Shown here piece after piece: positions 6,581 to 12,984 of a stretch of DNA of 15,908 nt. The stretch is from Candidatus Dojkabacteria bacterium (lineage in GTDB: Bacteria > Patescibacteriota > Dojkabacteria > SC72): NCBI GenBank assembly GCA_012800885.1, contig JAAZIL010000059.1, positions 1 through 15,908 of the forward strand. Reading direction: 5' to 3'. The notes under the pieces were generated by a model, which made no database searches, was not told where the DNA came from, and worked only from the letters and a program-made list of their open reading frames with translations. Made by a program: the position numbers and the translations under genes. Each line of letters opens with the position of its first letter. Position 1 is the stretch's first letter.

Positions 6581-7258
6581 ATGAATATATTAATTATAGA
6601 GAAATCTAAGACTATTTCCCATATCTTAAAAAATACTCTAATGGCATACGGTTATAATATAACTGAGGATAGTTCAGACTTTACTAGTGAAAAATTAGTT
6701 GAACGAGGTATATTTGAAATATTGATACTGGATATAAATATTACTGGGAAATATACTAGTATAGATATTTTAAAGAAGATTAAAGCTAAGAAAAAATGTG
6801 ATACAAAGATCCTAGGCATATGTAGTGTAGGGATATGGAAAGACAAAGTTAATTTCCTGAATAATGGTGGTGATGATGTATTATCATACCCTTTCCCTAT
6901 GCAAGAGCTAATTGCAAGGATACAATCTCTTCTAAGAAGACCTAAAAGTTACATTGATAACAAAATGTATATAGGTGAGATACTACTTGATACAAATGAT
7001 AAGAGTGTGTCTTCAAAGAATAGTGAAATAGAGCTTAGAAAGAGAGAGTATGAACTTTTTGAATATTTAGTAAGAAACAAGAATAGAACTGTAAGTAGAT
7101 GTGAGCTTTTAGATCATGTATGGGATTACAGAAGCTATACAGGTTCTAATACAGTAGATGTCCATATAAAGAGATTAAGAGACAAATTACCTAAAAAAGG
7201 ACTAATTGAAACTGTTCACGGACAAGGTTATAGAATCAAAGAACCTAAATCATCATAG
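6581..7258 (+). CDS. OmpR/PhoB-type response regulator with degenerate receiver
   Basis: The 225-residue length and two domains are standard. The receiver (about 1-118) begins MNILIIEKSK, keeps the phospho-acceptor position (Asp51 in LILDINI) and the Ser of the switch (Ser82). The second acidic-pocket residue, normally Asp, is Lys8. The invariant Lys before PF is replaced by Tyr103 (LSYPFPMQEL). The winged-helix DNA-binding domain (about 127-222) is intact, with RKREYELFEYLV, DHVWDY, the recognition helix TVDVHIKRLRDKL and the wing HGQGYRI. It probably binds DNA without conventional phosphorylation (inference). No histidine kinase gene is adjacent. It is divergent from the small membrane protein genes, and its 3' end overlaps the 3' end of dnaN by 14 bp, so the two transcripts could be antisense. 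No Shine-Dalgarno sequence is seen. Confidence 0.92.
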   Translation: MNILIIEKSKTISHILKNTLMAYGYNITEDSSDFTSEKLVERGIFEILILDINITGKYTSIDILKKIKAKKKCDTKILGICSVGIWKDKVNFLNNGGDDVLSYPFPMQELIARIQSLLRRPKSYIDNKMYIGEILLDTNDKSVSSKNSEIELRKREYELFEYLVRNKNRTVSRCELLDHVWDYRSYTGSNTVDVHIKRLRDKLPKKGLIETVHGQGYRIKEPKSS

Positions 7259-8366
7259 GCATAACAAGATGTACAAAGTCAGGATCATTTACTACTTTAA
7301 ATACACCTGGTTTAATCGTTTCTGAACACTCAAATACAATATCATCCTCATCTATATGACTTAAAATATCTGTAAGCAACCTTGAGCTAAATGCTATCTT
7401 TAATGGATCACCTTCAATATCACCTGTAAAAGTACTCTCATTGCTACCTAGATCTGTTTGTGTAGCAGATAGAGTAATCTTGTTATCTTTAGGATTAATA
7501 TCTAGTATCAATTTGTTACCTAGTACACCCCTTGCAATAATATTGGTGATTTTTAGAGAATTCAAAAATTCATCCTTTGAGATTTTACATAAGGTTTTGT
7601 AACCAGTAGGAATTATCTGCCTGTACTCAGGAAACTCTCCATCTATTAATCTTGATACTAAATCAACATCACTGTATCTAAAGAGAATCTGATTCTTGTC
7701 TTCTAATAGATACATCTCAATATGGTCATCCTCTCCTACCTCAGATAGAATATGTCCTAACTCTAGCAGGGCTTTAACTGGAACTAAAACATTAATATCC
7801 TTTTCAGAGCTCTCATCTAACTTAATAATCTGTCTTGATAGTCTAAGTCCATCTGTTCCTACAAAAGATATACTCTCTCCTTCAATCTCTATTAATACAC
7901 CTGTTAATACTGGTTTAATATCATCTGTAGCACAAGCAAATGCTACTCTATTAATAGCTTTAGTAATCTCTTCTTTAGATATTTTCAAAAGAGGTTTCTT
8001 TCTAGATACTGTTGCTACTTCAGGAAAATCATCTGATGACATAACATTAAGATTAGCAGAACTATTTGTACTAGATATGATAAATGTCTGATCATCATAC
8101 TTTGCATCTACTGTTTCAGATGGTAAAGAGTTTACAAACTCAGAGAGTTGTTTAGCAGGTACTGTAACATTACCTTCAGTCTTTACATCTGCTCCTATCC
8201 AAGTCTTAATTCCAATCTCTAGATCTGTTGTAGTTAGATTAATTCTCCCTTTACCTGTTTCTAGATGTACATTATTTAGTATAGGTAATCCTGGTTTGTT
8301 ACTCACTGCCTTTGTTACAATATTAAGATATTTAGAGAATGTATCCTGATTACATGTAAATTGCAT
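7245..8366 (-). CDS. dnaN: DNA polymerase III sliding clamp (beta subunit)
   Basis: The 373 residues match the usual clamp length, with three tandem clamp folds. Recognisable parts are the N-terminal MQFTCNQDTFSKYLNIVTKAV, LPILNNVHLE, the middle-domain TDGLRLSRQ and FPEYRQIIP, and the C-terminal end HLVMPMMI typical of DnaN. It forms a dimeric ring that tethers the replicative polymerase to DNA. It lies downstream of dnaA and oriC on the same strand, the classical dnaA-dnaN order. AGGA sits 7 nt before the ATG, one of the few Shine-Dalgarno-like sites here. A TATAAT at 8384-8379 could give an almost leaderless transcript, but no -35 is evident. The 3' end overlaps the response regulator gene by 14 bp. 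Confidence 0.98.
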   Translation of the reverse strand: MQFTCNQDTFSKYLNIVTKAVSNKPGLPILNNVHLETGKGRINLTTTDLEIGIKTWIGADVKTEGNVTVPAKQLSEFVNSLPSETVDAKYDDQTFIISSTNSSANLNVMSSDDFPEVATVSRKKPLLKISKEEITKAINRVAFACATDDIKPVLTGVLIEIEGESISFVGTDGLRLSRQIIKLDESSEKDINVLVPVKALLELGHILSEVGEDDHIEMYLLEDKNQILFRYSDVDLVSRLIDGEFPEYRQIIPTGYKTLCKISKDEFLNSLKITNIIARGVLGNKLILDINPKDNKITLSATQTDLGSNESTFTGDIEGDPLKIAFSSRLLTDILSHIDEDDIVFECSETIKPGVFKVVNDPDFVHLVMPMMI

Positions 8367-8467
8367 TGTATTATCCTAATTATATTAATTACTAGGCAGT
8401 TGTGTTGTATATTTTACTCAAAAATGGGTATCTTTGCTACTGTAAATATTCTTTATACATTAAGTTG

Positions 8468-8500
8468 TAATAGTAGTAGGGTATGTGGATATGTGTATAA
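8468..8500 (-). promoter_or_regulatory. DnaA-trio basal unwinding element beside tandem DnaA boxes
   Basis: Read on the minus strand: boxes TTATACACA and ATATCCACA (8500-8484), a 4-nt spacer TACC (8483-8480), then CTACTACTATTA (8479-8468). The complement read 3' to 5' is GAT GAT GAT AAT, the repeating trinucleotide to which DnaA filaments load on single-stranded DNA in Bacillus subtilis. AT-rich DNA follows toward dnaN. Order and orientation (box, GC-containing spacer, trios, AT-rich DNA, dnaN) match the B. subtilis unwinding region. Confidence 0.7.
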
Positions 8501-8756
8501 AGAAATTTAACTCTTTGAAAAGATAGGACTAAAGAGTACCTTTTTAGAAATACCCTCTGTTGACAGTATGTTGATAAATTAATGACATAATATCTGTATT
8601 TATCCTTTTGTTAGATATTTTACTTCTCTCTTTAGAATATGTGTACTACTCTGCTTACAATGTGAGTGAGTGTGTAAGAGGTTACTCTATAGAAAAGTTA
8701 ATACGGTGATAATATTAAAATTTAATGTGTTAAGTAAAGGAGAAAGGTTAGCAGAG

Positions 8757-8798
8757 TTATCCATACCTTATCAACATCAACTCACATTACTATCCACA
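8757..8798 (+). promoter_or_regulatory. Cluster of three DnaA boxes at the dnaA-proximal side of oriC
   Basis: TTATCCATA (8757-8765), TTATCAACA (8768-8776) and CTATCCACA (8790-8798) each match the consensus at 8 of 9 positions. They lie in one orientation with starts 11 and 22 bp apart, close to one and two helical turns, so DnaA would bind the same face. They end 6 bp before the dnaA stop codon and point opposite to the trio-side boxes. Confidence 0.75.
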
Positions 8799-8804
8799 AT
8801 TCTA

Positions 8805-10271
8805 CTAGTAGAAAATATCTCTTTTACACTTCTCTATCTTATCTGTTAGAGAGGAATCTTTCTTCATCTTCTCTTCAACAGATTTACAACCATGAAGTAC
8901 AGTTGTATGATCTTTTCTTCCTACAGCACTAGCAACAGTAAGTAGTGGTAACTGAAGTTCTGTTCTTAAAATATACATAGCAACCTGTCTTGTCAACGCT
9001 ATATTAGCTGTTTTCCTAGAGCTTCTAATATATCTTACAGAAACATCAAACTCCTCAGCGACAACTTGAAGTACCTTCTCTGGTGTTGCTCTCTTTCTCT
9101 TACTCTCTAGATCAACTTGAAGTATTTTTGCAACCTCTTGATACGAAGGTAGTTCTCCTAATTTCATAAGAGTTAATACTTTGTTAAGAGCTCCTTCAAG
9201 CTCTCTTACACTACTCTCAATATTTTTAGCGATTAACTCAAGATATATTTCAGGTATTGTAACTCCTTTCTCAACAGTACCCTGTTTTAAAATAGCTAAT
9301 CTAGTTTCATACTCAGGAGGCTGTATATCAGAAACCATACCACCTTCAAATCTAGTCCTTAATCTATCCGTAATATTATTTATCTCCTTAGGTGGTCTAT
9401 CAGAGGCTAGTATAATTTGCTTGTTTGCTTGATACAATGTATTAAAAGTATGGAATAGTTCCTCCTGTGTTTTAGGATATGCTTCTACAAACTGTATATC
9501 ATCAATTATTAAGAGATTTACATCTCTGTATTTTAATCTAAAATCTTCATTCTTTTTAGTTCTAATAGACTCTATTAACTCATTAAGAAACTGTTCAATA
9601 GAAACATATATTACTTTTTTATCAGGATCCTTTTTTAATATCTCATTACCTATTGCCTGCATTAAATGTGTTTTACCTACCCCTGTACTACCGTAGTAAA
9701 ATACAGGATTGTATGATTTAGCTATAAGCTCATTATCAATATCTGATACTACAGATTGTGCTACTGCTTCAGCTAACCTGTTGTTAGAGCCCACTACAAA
9801 GTTATCAAATGTATACCTAGGGTTTAAGCTTGCTTTTTTAGCAGCAGTAACATATCTCTTCTTGTCGTCCTCCATTTTTGCAAAGAGATCTCCCATTGGA
9901 CTATCCGATTCTTCAATATATTTGTATCTATCTTCTTTCTTCTCATTCCCATTCTCTTTTACAACAAGCTCTACCTTTAAGTTCTCCCCTGTTGCTTTTA
10001 AGAAACAGTTTTGTAGGAATTTACCGTAATCACTTAGTATGGTATTTCTCTGAAATTCATTAGAACATGACACTGTTGCAATGCCATTCTGAATAGTAAG
10101 AAGTTGTGTATCTGAAAACCATGATTTGTACTCTACACTATCAAGTACAATTCTTAAATTTTCGGTAACAATCTTCCAAACATCATTAACATTTGTACTG
10201 TTTGATATATCTTCTTCAATCATAACTTCAGGTATACTTTTTGAATATTTTTCGATGTCAATTTTATCCAT
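8805..10271 (-). CDS. dnaA: Chromosomal replication initiator DnaA
   Basis: The 488-residue protein has all four domains. Domain I is at about 30-105 (DVWKIVTENLR...WFSDTQLL), followed by a variable charged linker (about 106-145). The AAA+ domain starts at about 149 (LNPRYTFDNFVVG), with Walker A GSTGVGKT (194-201), Walker B LLIIDDIQF (253-261) and the Arg-finger region RLRTRFEGG (303-311). Domain IV (about 395-488) carries the DnaA signature AVGRKDHTTVLHGCKSVE with DHTT at 454-457. It binds DnaA boxes, melts oriC and recruits the helicase. The ATG at 10271 leaves 29 residues before domain I. It is divergent from rpmH, as in many bacteria. A DnaA box overlaps its probable promoter, suggesting autoregulation. 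Confidence 0.98.
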   Translation of the reverse strand: MDKIDIEKYSKSIPEVMIEEDISNSTNVNDVWKIVTENLRIVLDSVEYKSWFSDTQLLTIQNGIATVSCSNEFQRNTILSDYGKFLQNCFLKATGENLKVELVVKENGNEKKEDRYKYIEESDSPMGDLFAKMEDDKKRYVTAAKKASLNPRYTFDNFVVGSNNRLAEAVAQSVVSDIDNELIAKSYNPVFYYGSTGVGKTHLMQAIGNEILKKDPDKKVIYVSIEQFLNELIESIRTKKNEDFRLKYRDVNLLIIDDIQFVEAYPKTQEELFHTFNTLYQANKQIILASDRPPKEINNITDRLRTRFEGGMVSDIQPPEYETRLAILKQGTVEKGVTIPEIYLELIAKNIESSVRELEGALNKVLTLMKLGELPSYQEVAKILQVDLESKRKRATPEKVLQVVAEEFDVSVRYIRSSRKTANIALTRQVAMYILRTELQLPLLTVASAVGRKDHTTVLHGCKSVEEKMKKDSSLTDKIEKCKRDIFY

Positions 10272-10342
10272 ACTATTAAGTACTTCTTCTTACATATTAT
10301 TAATGGAGGGCAGTTCAATGGTCGATTGGGACTGATCTCTCT

Positions 10343-10373
10343 ATTATATGTATTTCTTTTAGAATGTGGATAG
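10343..10373 (-). promoter_or_regulatory. Probable dnaA promoter overlapped by a DnaA box
   Basis: TATAAT lies at 10348-10343 on the minus strand, about 72 nt upstream of the dnaA ATG. The box CTATCCACA (complement of 10365-10373, 8 of 9 matches) covers the -35 position, where no good TTGACA-like hexamer is present. DnaA bound here would block RNA polymerase, the usual dnaA autorepression layout. The predicted 5' leader would start with an imperfect stem-loop (10311-10334). Confidence 0.5.
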
Positions 10374-10485
10374 GTAATATCTAGATAGTAAGAAATGCTT
10401 GTAGAACAAGAGTAAATAGTATCATACAAATATCTCTATCTAGAATATACATAAGGAGAAAGAAAATTCCCTATCATTGTTCTGT

Positions 10486-10514
10486 TTGCTAATAGCTATC
10501 TGTTAATATATAAT
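10486..10514 (+). promoter_or_regulatory. Promoter of the rpmH operon
   Basis: TTGCTA (10486-10491, 4 of 6 matches), a 17-bp spacer and a perfect TATAAT (10509-10514) form the best sigma70-type promoter in the window. Transcription would start near 10521, about 23 nt before the rpmH ATG. It should drive rpmH, rnpA and yidD. Confidence 0.7.
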
Positions 10515-10543
10515 GGCGTGATATTCAGATTAGCCAAGAGAAG

Positions 10544-10726
10544 ATGAAAAGAACATATCAGCCGAAAAAACTTAAAAGAATTAGAAAATTTGGTTTTAGA
10601 GCAAGAAGAAAGACACCAGGAGGAAGAAAGATTCTGTTAAATAGGAGAAGAAAACAGAGAGAGAAACTTACTGTAAGTGAGGATTATGCTCTAAAGAGAA
10701 AGAAATCAACTTCTAGGATTAGATAG
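10544..10726 (+). CDS. rpmH: 50S ribosomal protein L34 with C-terminal extension
   Basis: The first 44 residues are classic L34: MKRTYQPKKLKRIRKFGFRA followed by RRKTPGGRKILLNRRRKQRE. L34 binds 23S rRNA in the large subunit. The usual length is 44-47 residues. Here about 16 more residues follow (SEDYALKRKKSTSRIR), again basic, with no frameshift sign before the TAG. The position divergent from dnaA and ahead of rnpA is the classical one. The ATG follows AAGAGAAG directly, too close for a standard Shine-Dalgarno site. The promoter at 10486-10514 fits its start. The extension might be a lineage-specific rRNA contact (inference). Confidence 0.96.
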   Translation: MKRTYQPKKLKRIRKFGFRARRKTPGGRKILLNRRRKQREKLTVSEDYALKRKKSTSRIR

Positions 10727-10739
10727 TATATACTTTAAT

Positions 10740-11087
10740 ATGCTTCCTAAAGAGAATAGACTTCAATCTAGAGATTTTAAGATTGTTTACAAGCAAGGTA
10801 AAAAATATCGTGGTAAGTATGGAATGTTAATAGTAACAAGAAACAATACTGAGCAAGAGAGCAGGATAGGTTTTGTAGTAAGTAAAAAGATAGGTAATGC
10901 TGTAATGAGGCATAGAATGACTAGGATTTTGCGAGAGATTTGTAGAGATATTTTTAAAAACAGAGAAAAAGAGAAAGGTTTTAAATGTATATATGTTGCA
11001 TTTGAATACTGTAATAGCTCTCTTGTGCTTAGAGATGAACTTAGTAAACATTTTAAAAATGCTTTTAGAGATTTTAAAAAGAGTTGA
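10740..11087 (+). CDS. rnpA: Ribonuclease P protein component
   Basis: The 115 residues match the family length. Visible landmarks are the N-terminal LPKENRLQSRDFKIVYKQGK, the strand SRIGFVVSKKIGNAV and the helix MRHRMTRILREICR, which corresponds to the RNR motif helix. The usual Arg-Asn-Arg is Arg-His-Arg here, and the following Lys-Arg is Thr-Arg. The protein binds the catalytic RNase P RNA and helps process tRNA 5' ends and the tmRNA leader. The gene lies 13 bp after rpmH and ends in TGA. Its last 29 bp overlap the likely yidD start. No Shine-Dalgarno sequence is evident. Confidence 0.96.
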   Translation: MLPKENRLQSRDFKIVYKQGKKYRGKYGMLIVTRNNTEQESRIGFVVSKKIGNAVMRHRMTRILREICRDIFKNREKEKGFKCIYVAFEYCNSSLVLRDELSKHFKNAFRDFKKS

Positions 11088-11319
11088 GTTAAAGTGTATA
11101 GATATTTATCAGAAGACAATCTCACTAGACCACGGTTTCTTAGGTATGATATTTCCTAATTACAGAGGTTGTAAATATATACCTACCTGTTCAGAATACG
11201 GTTATGGAGTTGTTGAGAGGTTTGGAATTTTTAAAGGTAATTATTTAATGTTAAGAAGGATTTTAAAGTGTACACCGTGGAGTGTAGCAGATAGTTATGA
11301 CCCTATACCTGAAAAATAG
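11059..11319 (+). CDS. yidD: Membrane protein insertion efficiency factor YidD
   Basis: The core IDIYQKTISLDHG, NYRGCKYIPTCSEYGYGVVERFG, RRILKCTPW and YDPIPEK is the YidD signature, with its conserved Cys residues. I choose the ATG at 11059 (MLLEILKRVELK), which gives 86 residues, the usual size, and an amphipathic N-terminal helix. The frame is open back to 10993, but the extra 22 residues lie inside rnpA and have no counterpart in the family. The start lies 29 bp inside rnpA, implying coupled translation. YidD is a small membrane-associated protein that helps YidC/Sec insertion; it stands directly upstream of yidC as in many genomes. Confidence 0.93.
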   Translation: MLLEILKRVELKCIDIYQKTISLDHGFLGMIFPNYRGCKYIPTCSEYGYGVVERFGIFKGNYLMLRRILKCTPWSVADSYDPIPEK

Positions 11320-11337
11320 TTAAGTTTAATGTATAAT
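11309..11337 (+). promoter_or_regulatory. Possible internal promoter for yidC-khpB
   Basis: CTGAAA (11309-11314, 4 of 6 matches), a 17-bp spacer and TATAAT (11332-11337) lie across the yidD stop and the 52-bp gap before yidC. A transcript would start about 28 nt upstream of yidC. Confidence 0.4.
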
Positions 11338-11371
11338 TCGTTAGATTTTTTACTTACAATATATTAATCAT

Positions 11372-12214
11372 ATGTTTGCAAATATTTGGAATACTGTTTT
11401 TTATAGACCTTTACTCAATTTAATGATACTTCTGTATCACTATTTAGGTAACAACTTAGGATTAGCCATACTAGGTATTGCAGTTATAGTAAGAATATTT
11501 TTAATACCACTTCTTAAAAAACAGAAAGAATCATCTAAGAAGATGGCGAGTTTAAAACCTGAGTTGGAGAAATTACAGAAGAAGTATGCAAACAACAAAG
11601 AGAAATTAGCAGAGGAGCAGGTAAAACTTTACAGGAAGATAGGGTACAACCCATTGGGATGTGTAGGGACTTTTTTGCCTCAATTAATAATACTCTCTGT
11701 ATTAATTGGAGTGATTAGGGCAGTAACAGATAGTAATTTAGAAGGGCTGTATCTATGGGTAAGAAATCTAACAGATGTAACAAACGGTGTAGCAATTAAT
11801 ACTAGATTCCTTTTTTGGGATTTAACTCAGTCATACAAAGAGGTATCCTCCGAGTTTGGTAAATTTGCAATACAGAGTATTCCTTACATAGGTCTCTCAA
11901 TACTAGTAGGTGTGGCTCAGTACTATACAACACATTTTACTCAGAAAATGCAAGGTTTAACTCCAGAACCGAAGAAAACACCTAAGAAGAAGGGTGATGA
12001 ACCATCAACAGAGGAGATGCAAGCTGCTATGCAGAAATCTACGATGTTTCTCTTACCTTTAATGACAGTATTTCTTACTATTAGTATGCCAGCAGCTTTA
12101 GGTTGGTATTGGCTTATTCAATCTCTCCTTCTTGTAGTACAGTATTTCTCAATAAATTTGGATAAAACAAAGAAAGAGATAGAAAAGATAAAAGATAAAT
12201 TTAAAAAGAAATAG
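11372..12214 (+). CDS. yidC: Membrane protein insertase YidC/Oxa1
   Basis: The 280-residue protein has the Oxa1/YidC fold without the large periplasmic domain of proteobacterial YidC. The first conserved helix, about 28-48, contains the groove Arg (Arg41 in VIVRIFLIPL). Next comes a cytosolic helical hairpin (about 52-92, LKPELEKLQKKY) and the NPLGC-FLPQLIIL helix. Two to three more C-terminal helices include MFLLPLMTVFLTISMPAALG and WYWLIQSLLLVVQY. A basic tail (KDKFKKK) could contact ribosomes. There is no lipoprotein Cys, unlike Gram-positive SpoIIIJ. It inserts membrane proteins alone or with Sec. A charged loop, about 205-225 (PKKTPKKKGDEPSTEE), separates the last two segments. It is followed 1 bp later by khpB. 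Confidence 0.97.
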   Translation: MFANIWNTVFYRPLLNLMILLYHYLGNNLGLAILGIAVIVRIFLIPLLKKQKESSKKMASLKPELEKLQKKYANNKEKLAEEQVKLYRKIGYNPLGCVGTFLPQLIILSVLIGVIRAVTDSNLEGLYLWVRNLTDVTNGVAINTRFLFWDLTQSYKEVSSEFGKFAIQSIPYIGLSILVGVAQYYTTHFTQKMQGLTPEPKKTPKKKGDEPSTEEMQAAMQKSTMFLLPLMTVFLTISMPAALGWYWLIQSLLLVVQYFSINLDKTKKEIEKIKDKFKKK

Positions 12215-12215
12215 T

Positions 12216-12728
12216 ATGGAGAAAATAATAAAAAAAGAAATAGACAAACTTCTATCACTACTTAGTATAGATACAGAGTATGATATTGAAATAGAGGGAG
12301 TGGATGATATGCAGGTAATAAAGATCTCTTTTGCTGGAGATAATCTAGGTTACCTTATTGGTAATCGAGGTAGACATCTGGATTCTCTCCAATATATTAT
12401 CAGTCTAATACTTAGAAAGAAGCTTCCAGAGGGAACAAATTACAGGGTAGTAGTTGATGTAGGAGGCTACAAAGAGGACAGAAGCAAGAAGATAGAGGAG
12501 ATGGCTTTACAGAAAGCGGATGATGCTAGGATACTAGGAGAACCTATAGAGCTACCTCCTATGATGCCTTCAGATAGAAGGGTTGTACATATTGCACTAC
12601 AAATTTTTGATGATATTAAAACAGAGAGTATCGGCGAGGGTAGAGAGAGAAGAGTACAGATAATTCCTTTAGGTGAAAAAGAGTTAGAGATTAAAGATAC
12701 AGAAGAAGATGAGGAGAGTGAGGAGTAA
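12216..12728 (+). CDS. khpB: RNA-binding protein KhpB/Jag (KH and R3H domains)
   Basis: The 170-residue protein has a KH domain with the GxxG loop (GYLIGNRGRHLDSLQYI, about 44-60). An R3H domain follows (about 113-150), with the core SDRRVVHIALQ and the tail GEGRERRVQIIP. An acidic tail (EDEESEE) ends it. The N-terminal Jag domain found in many Firmicute homologues is missing, so this is the short form. In studied bacteria KhpB, often with KhpA, binds many RNAs and affects cell division and envelope genes. The ATG is 1 bp after the yidC stop, giving tight coupling. It converges on tRNA-Ser(GGA), with only 8 bp between its stop and the tRNA 3' end. Confidence 0.95.
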   Translation: MEKIIKKEIDKLLSLLSIDTEYDIEIEGVDDMQVIKISFAGDNLGYLIGNRGRHLDSLQYIISLILRKKLPEGTNYRVVVDVGGYKEDRSKKIEEMALQKADDARILGEPIELPPMMPSDRRVVHIALQIFDDIKTESIGEGRERRVQIIPLGEKELEIKDTEEDEESEE

Positions 12729-12736
12729 TTTTTAAA

Positions 12737-12860
12737 TGGCGGAGAGAGTGGGATTCGAACCCACGGTCCCGCTATATATTTTCCAATGCTATTACTGAAA
12801 CGCATATAGCGGGACGCACGCTCTCCAAGCGTGTCCTTTCAACCACTCAGGCATCTCTCC
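12737..12860 (-). tRNA. tRNA-Ser(GGA) with exceptionally long variable arm
   Basis: The acceptor GGAGAGA/TCTCTCC is perfect, with discriminator G (12740) and encoded CCA (12739-12737). The D arm is standard for serine. The anticodon stem CACGC/GCGTG encloses TTGGAGA with anticodon GGA (12826-12824). The T arm is GTGGG-TTCGAAT-CCCAC. The variable region spans 12816-12765, 52 nt, with a perfect 12-bp stem (12815-12804 with 12777-12766, GTCCCGCTATAT) and a large loop holding a possible inner ATGC/GCAT stem. The whole gene is 124 nt. It reads UCC and UCU. Its 5' end lies 5 nt from the 3' end of tRNA-Arg, so the two are co-transcribed. Confidence 0.93.
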
Positions 12861-12865
12861 CAAAA

Positions 12866-12941
12866 TGGTATACCCGGCCGGAATCGAACCGACAACCTAC
12901 TGCTTAGAAGGCAGTTGCTCTATCCGTTGAGCTACGGGTAC
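12866..12941 (-). tRNA. tRNA-Arg(UCU)
   Basis: This is a 76-nt class I cloverleaf on the minus strand. The acceptor GTACCCG/CGGGTAT has a terminal G-U pair, with discriminator A and encoded CCA (12868-12866). The anticodon stem ACTGC/GCAGT has loop CTTCTAA with anticodon TCT (12908-12906). The variable loop is AGGTT and the T arm GTCGG-TTCGATT-CCGGC. It reads AGA, which appears to be the dominant Arg codon in this window. It lies 43 bp downstream of the single-pass membrane protein gene and ahead of tRNA-Ser(GGA). Confidence 0.95.
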
Positions 12942-12984
12942 ATGTAGGTAATTCTATCAAGAAAACGGATAAAATAGAAGCTTT

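Larger units (their letters stand above)
8367..8804. other. Chromosomal replication origin (oriC), dnaA-dnaN intergenic region
   Basis: This 438-bp AT-rich gap has no gene. It contains at least six DnaA boxes with one mismatch to TTATCCACA. Three are on the minus strand: 8492-8500 (TTATACACA), 8484-8492 (ATATCCACA) and 8569-8577 (TTATCAACA). Three are on the plus strand: 8757-8765 (TTATCCATA), 8768-8776 (TTATCAACA) and 8790-8798 (CTATCCACA). A DnaA-trio-like tract adjoins the first pair, and AT-rich DNA lies beyond it toward dnaN. A second AT-rich patch is at 8708-8728. The position between dnaA and dnaN is the common bacterial location. The origin call rests on box clustering and synteny. 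Confidence 0.85.

Noticed and set aside
7696..8091. Open frame antisense to dnaN
   Set aside because: It is the shadow of a clear sliding-clamp gene; the Ser-rich translation has no motif.
8600..8608. TTATCCTTT as another DnaA box in oriC
   Set aside because: Only 6 of 9 positions match; in AT-rich DNA this is expected by chance. TTATCCTAA at 8371-8379 (7 of 9) was left out for the same reason.
10993..11058. 22-residue N-terminal extension of YidD
   Set aside because: The extra codons lie inside rnpA and have no match to the YidD family; the ATG at 11059 gives the usual length.
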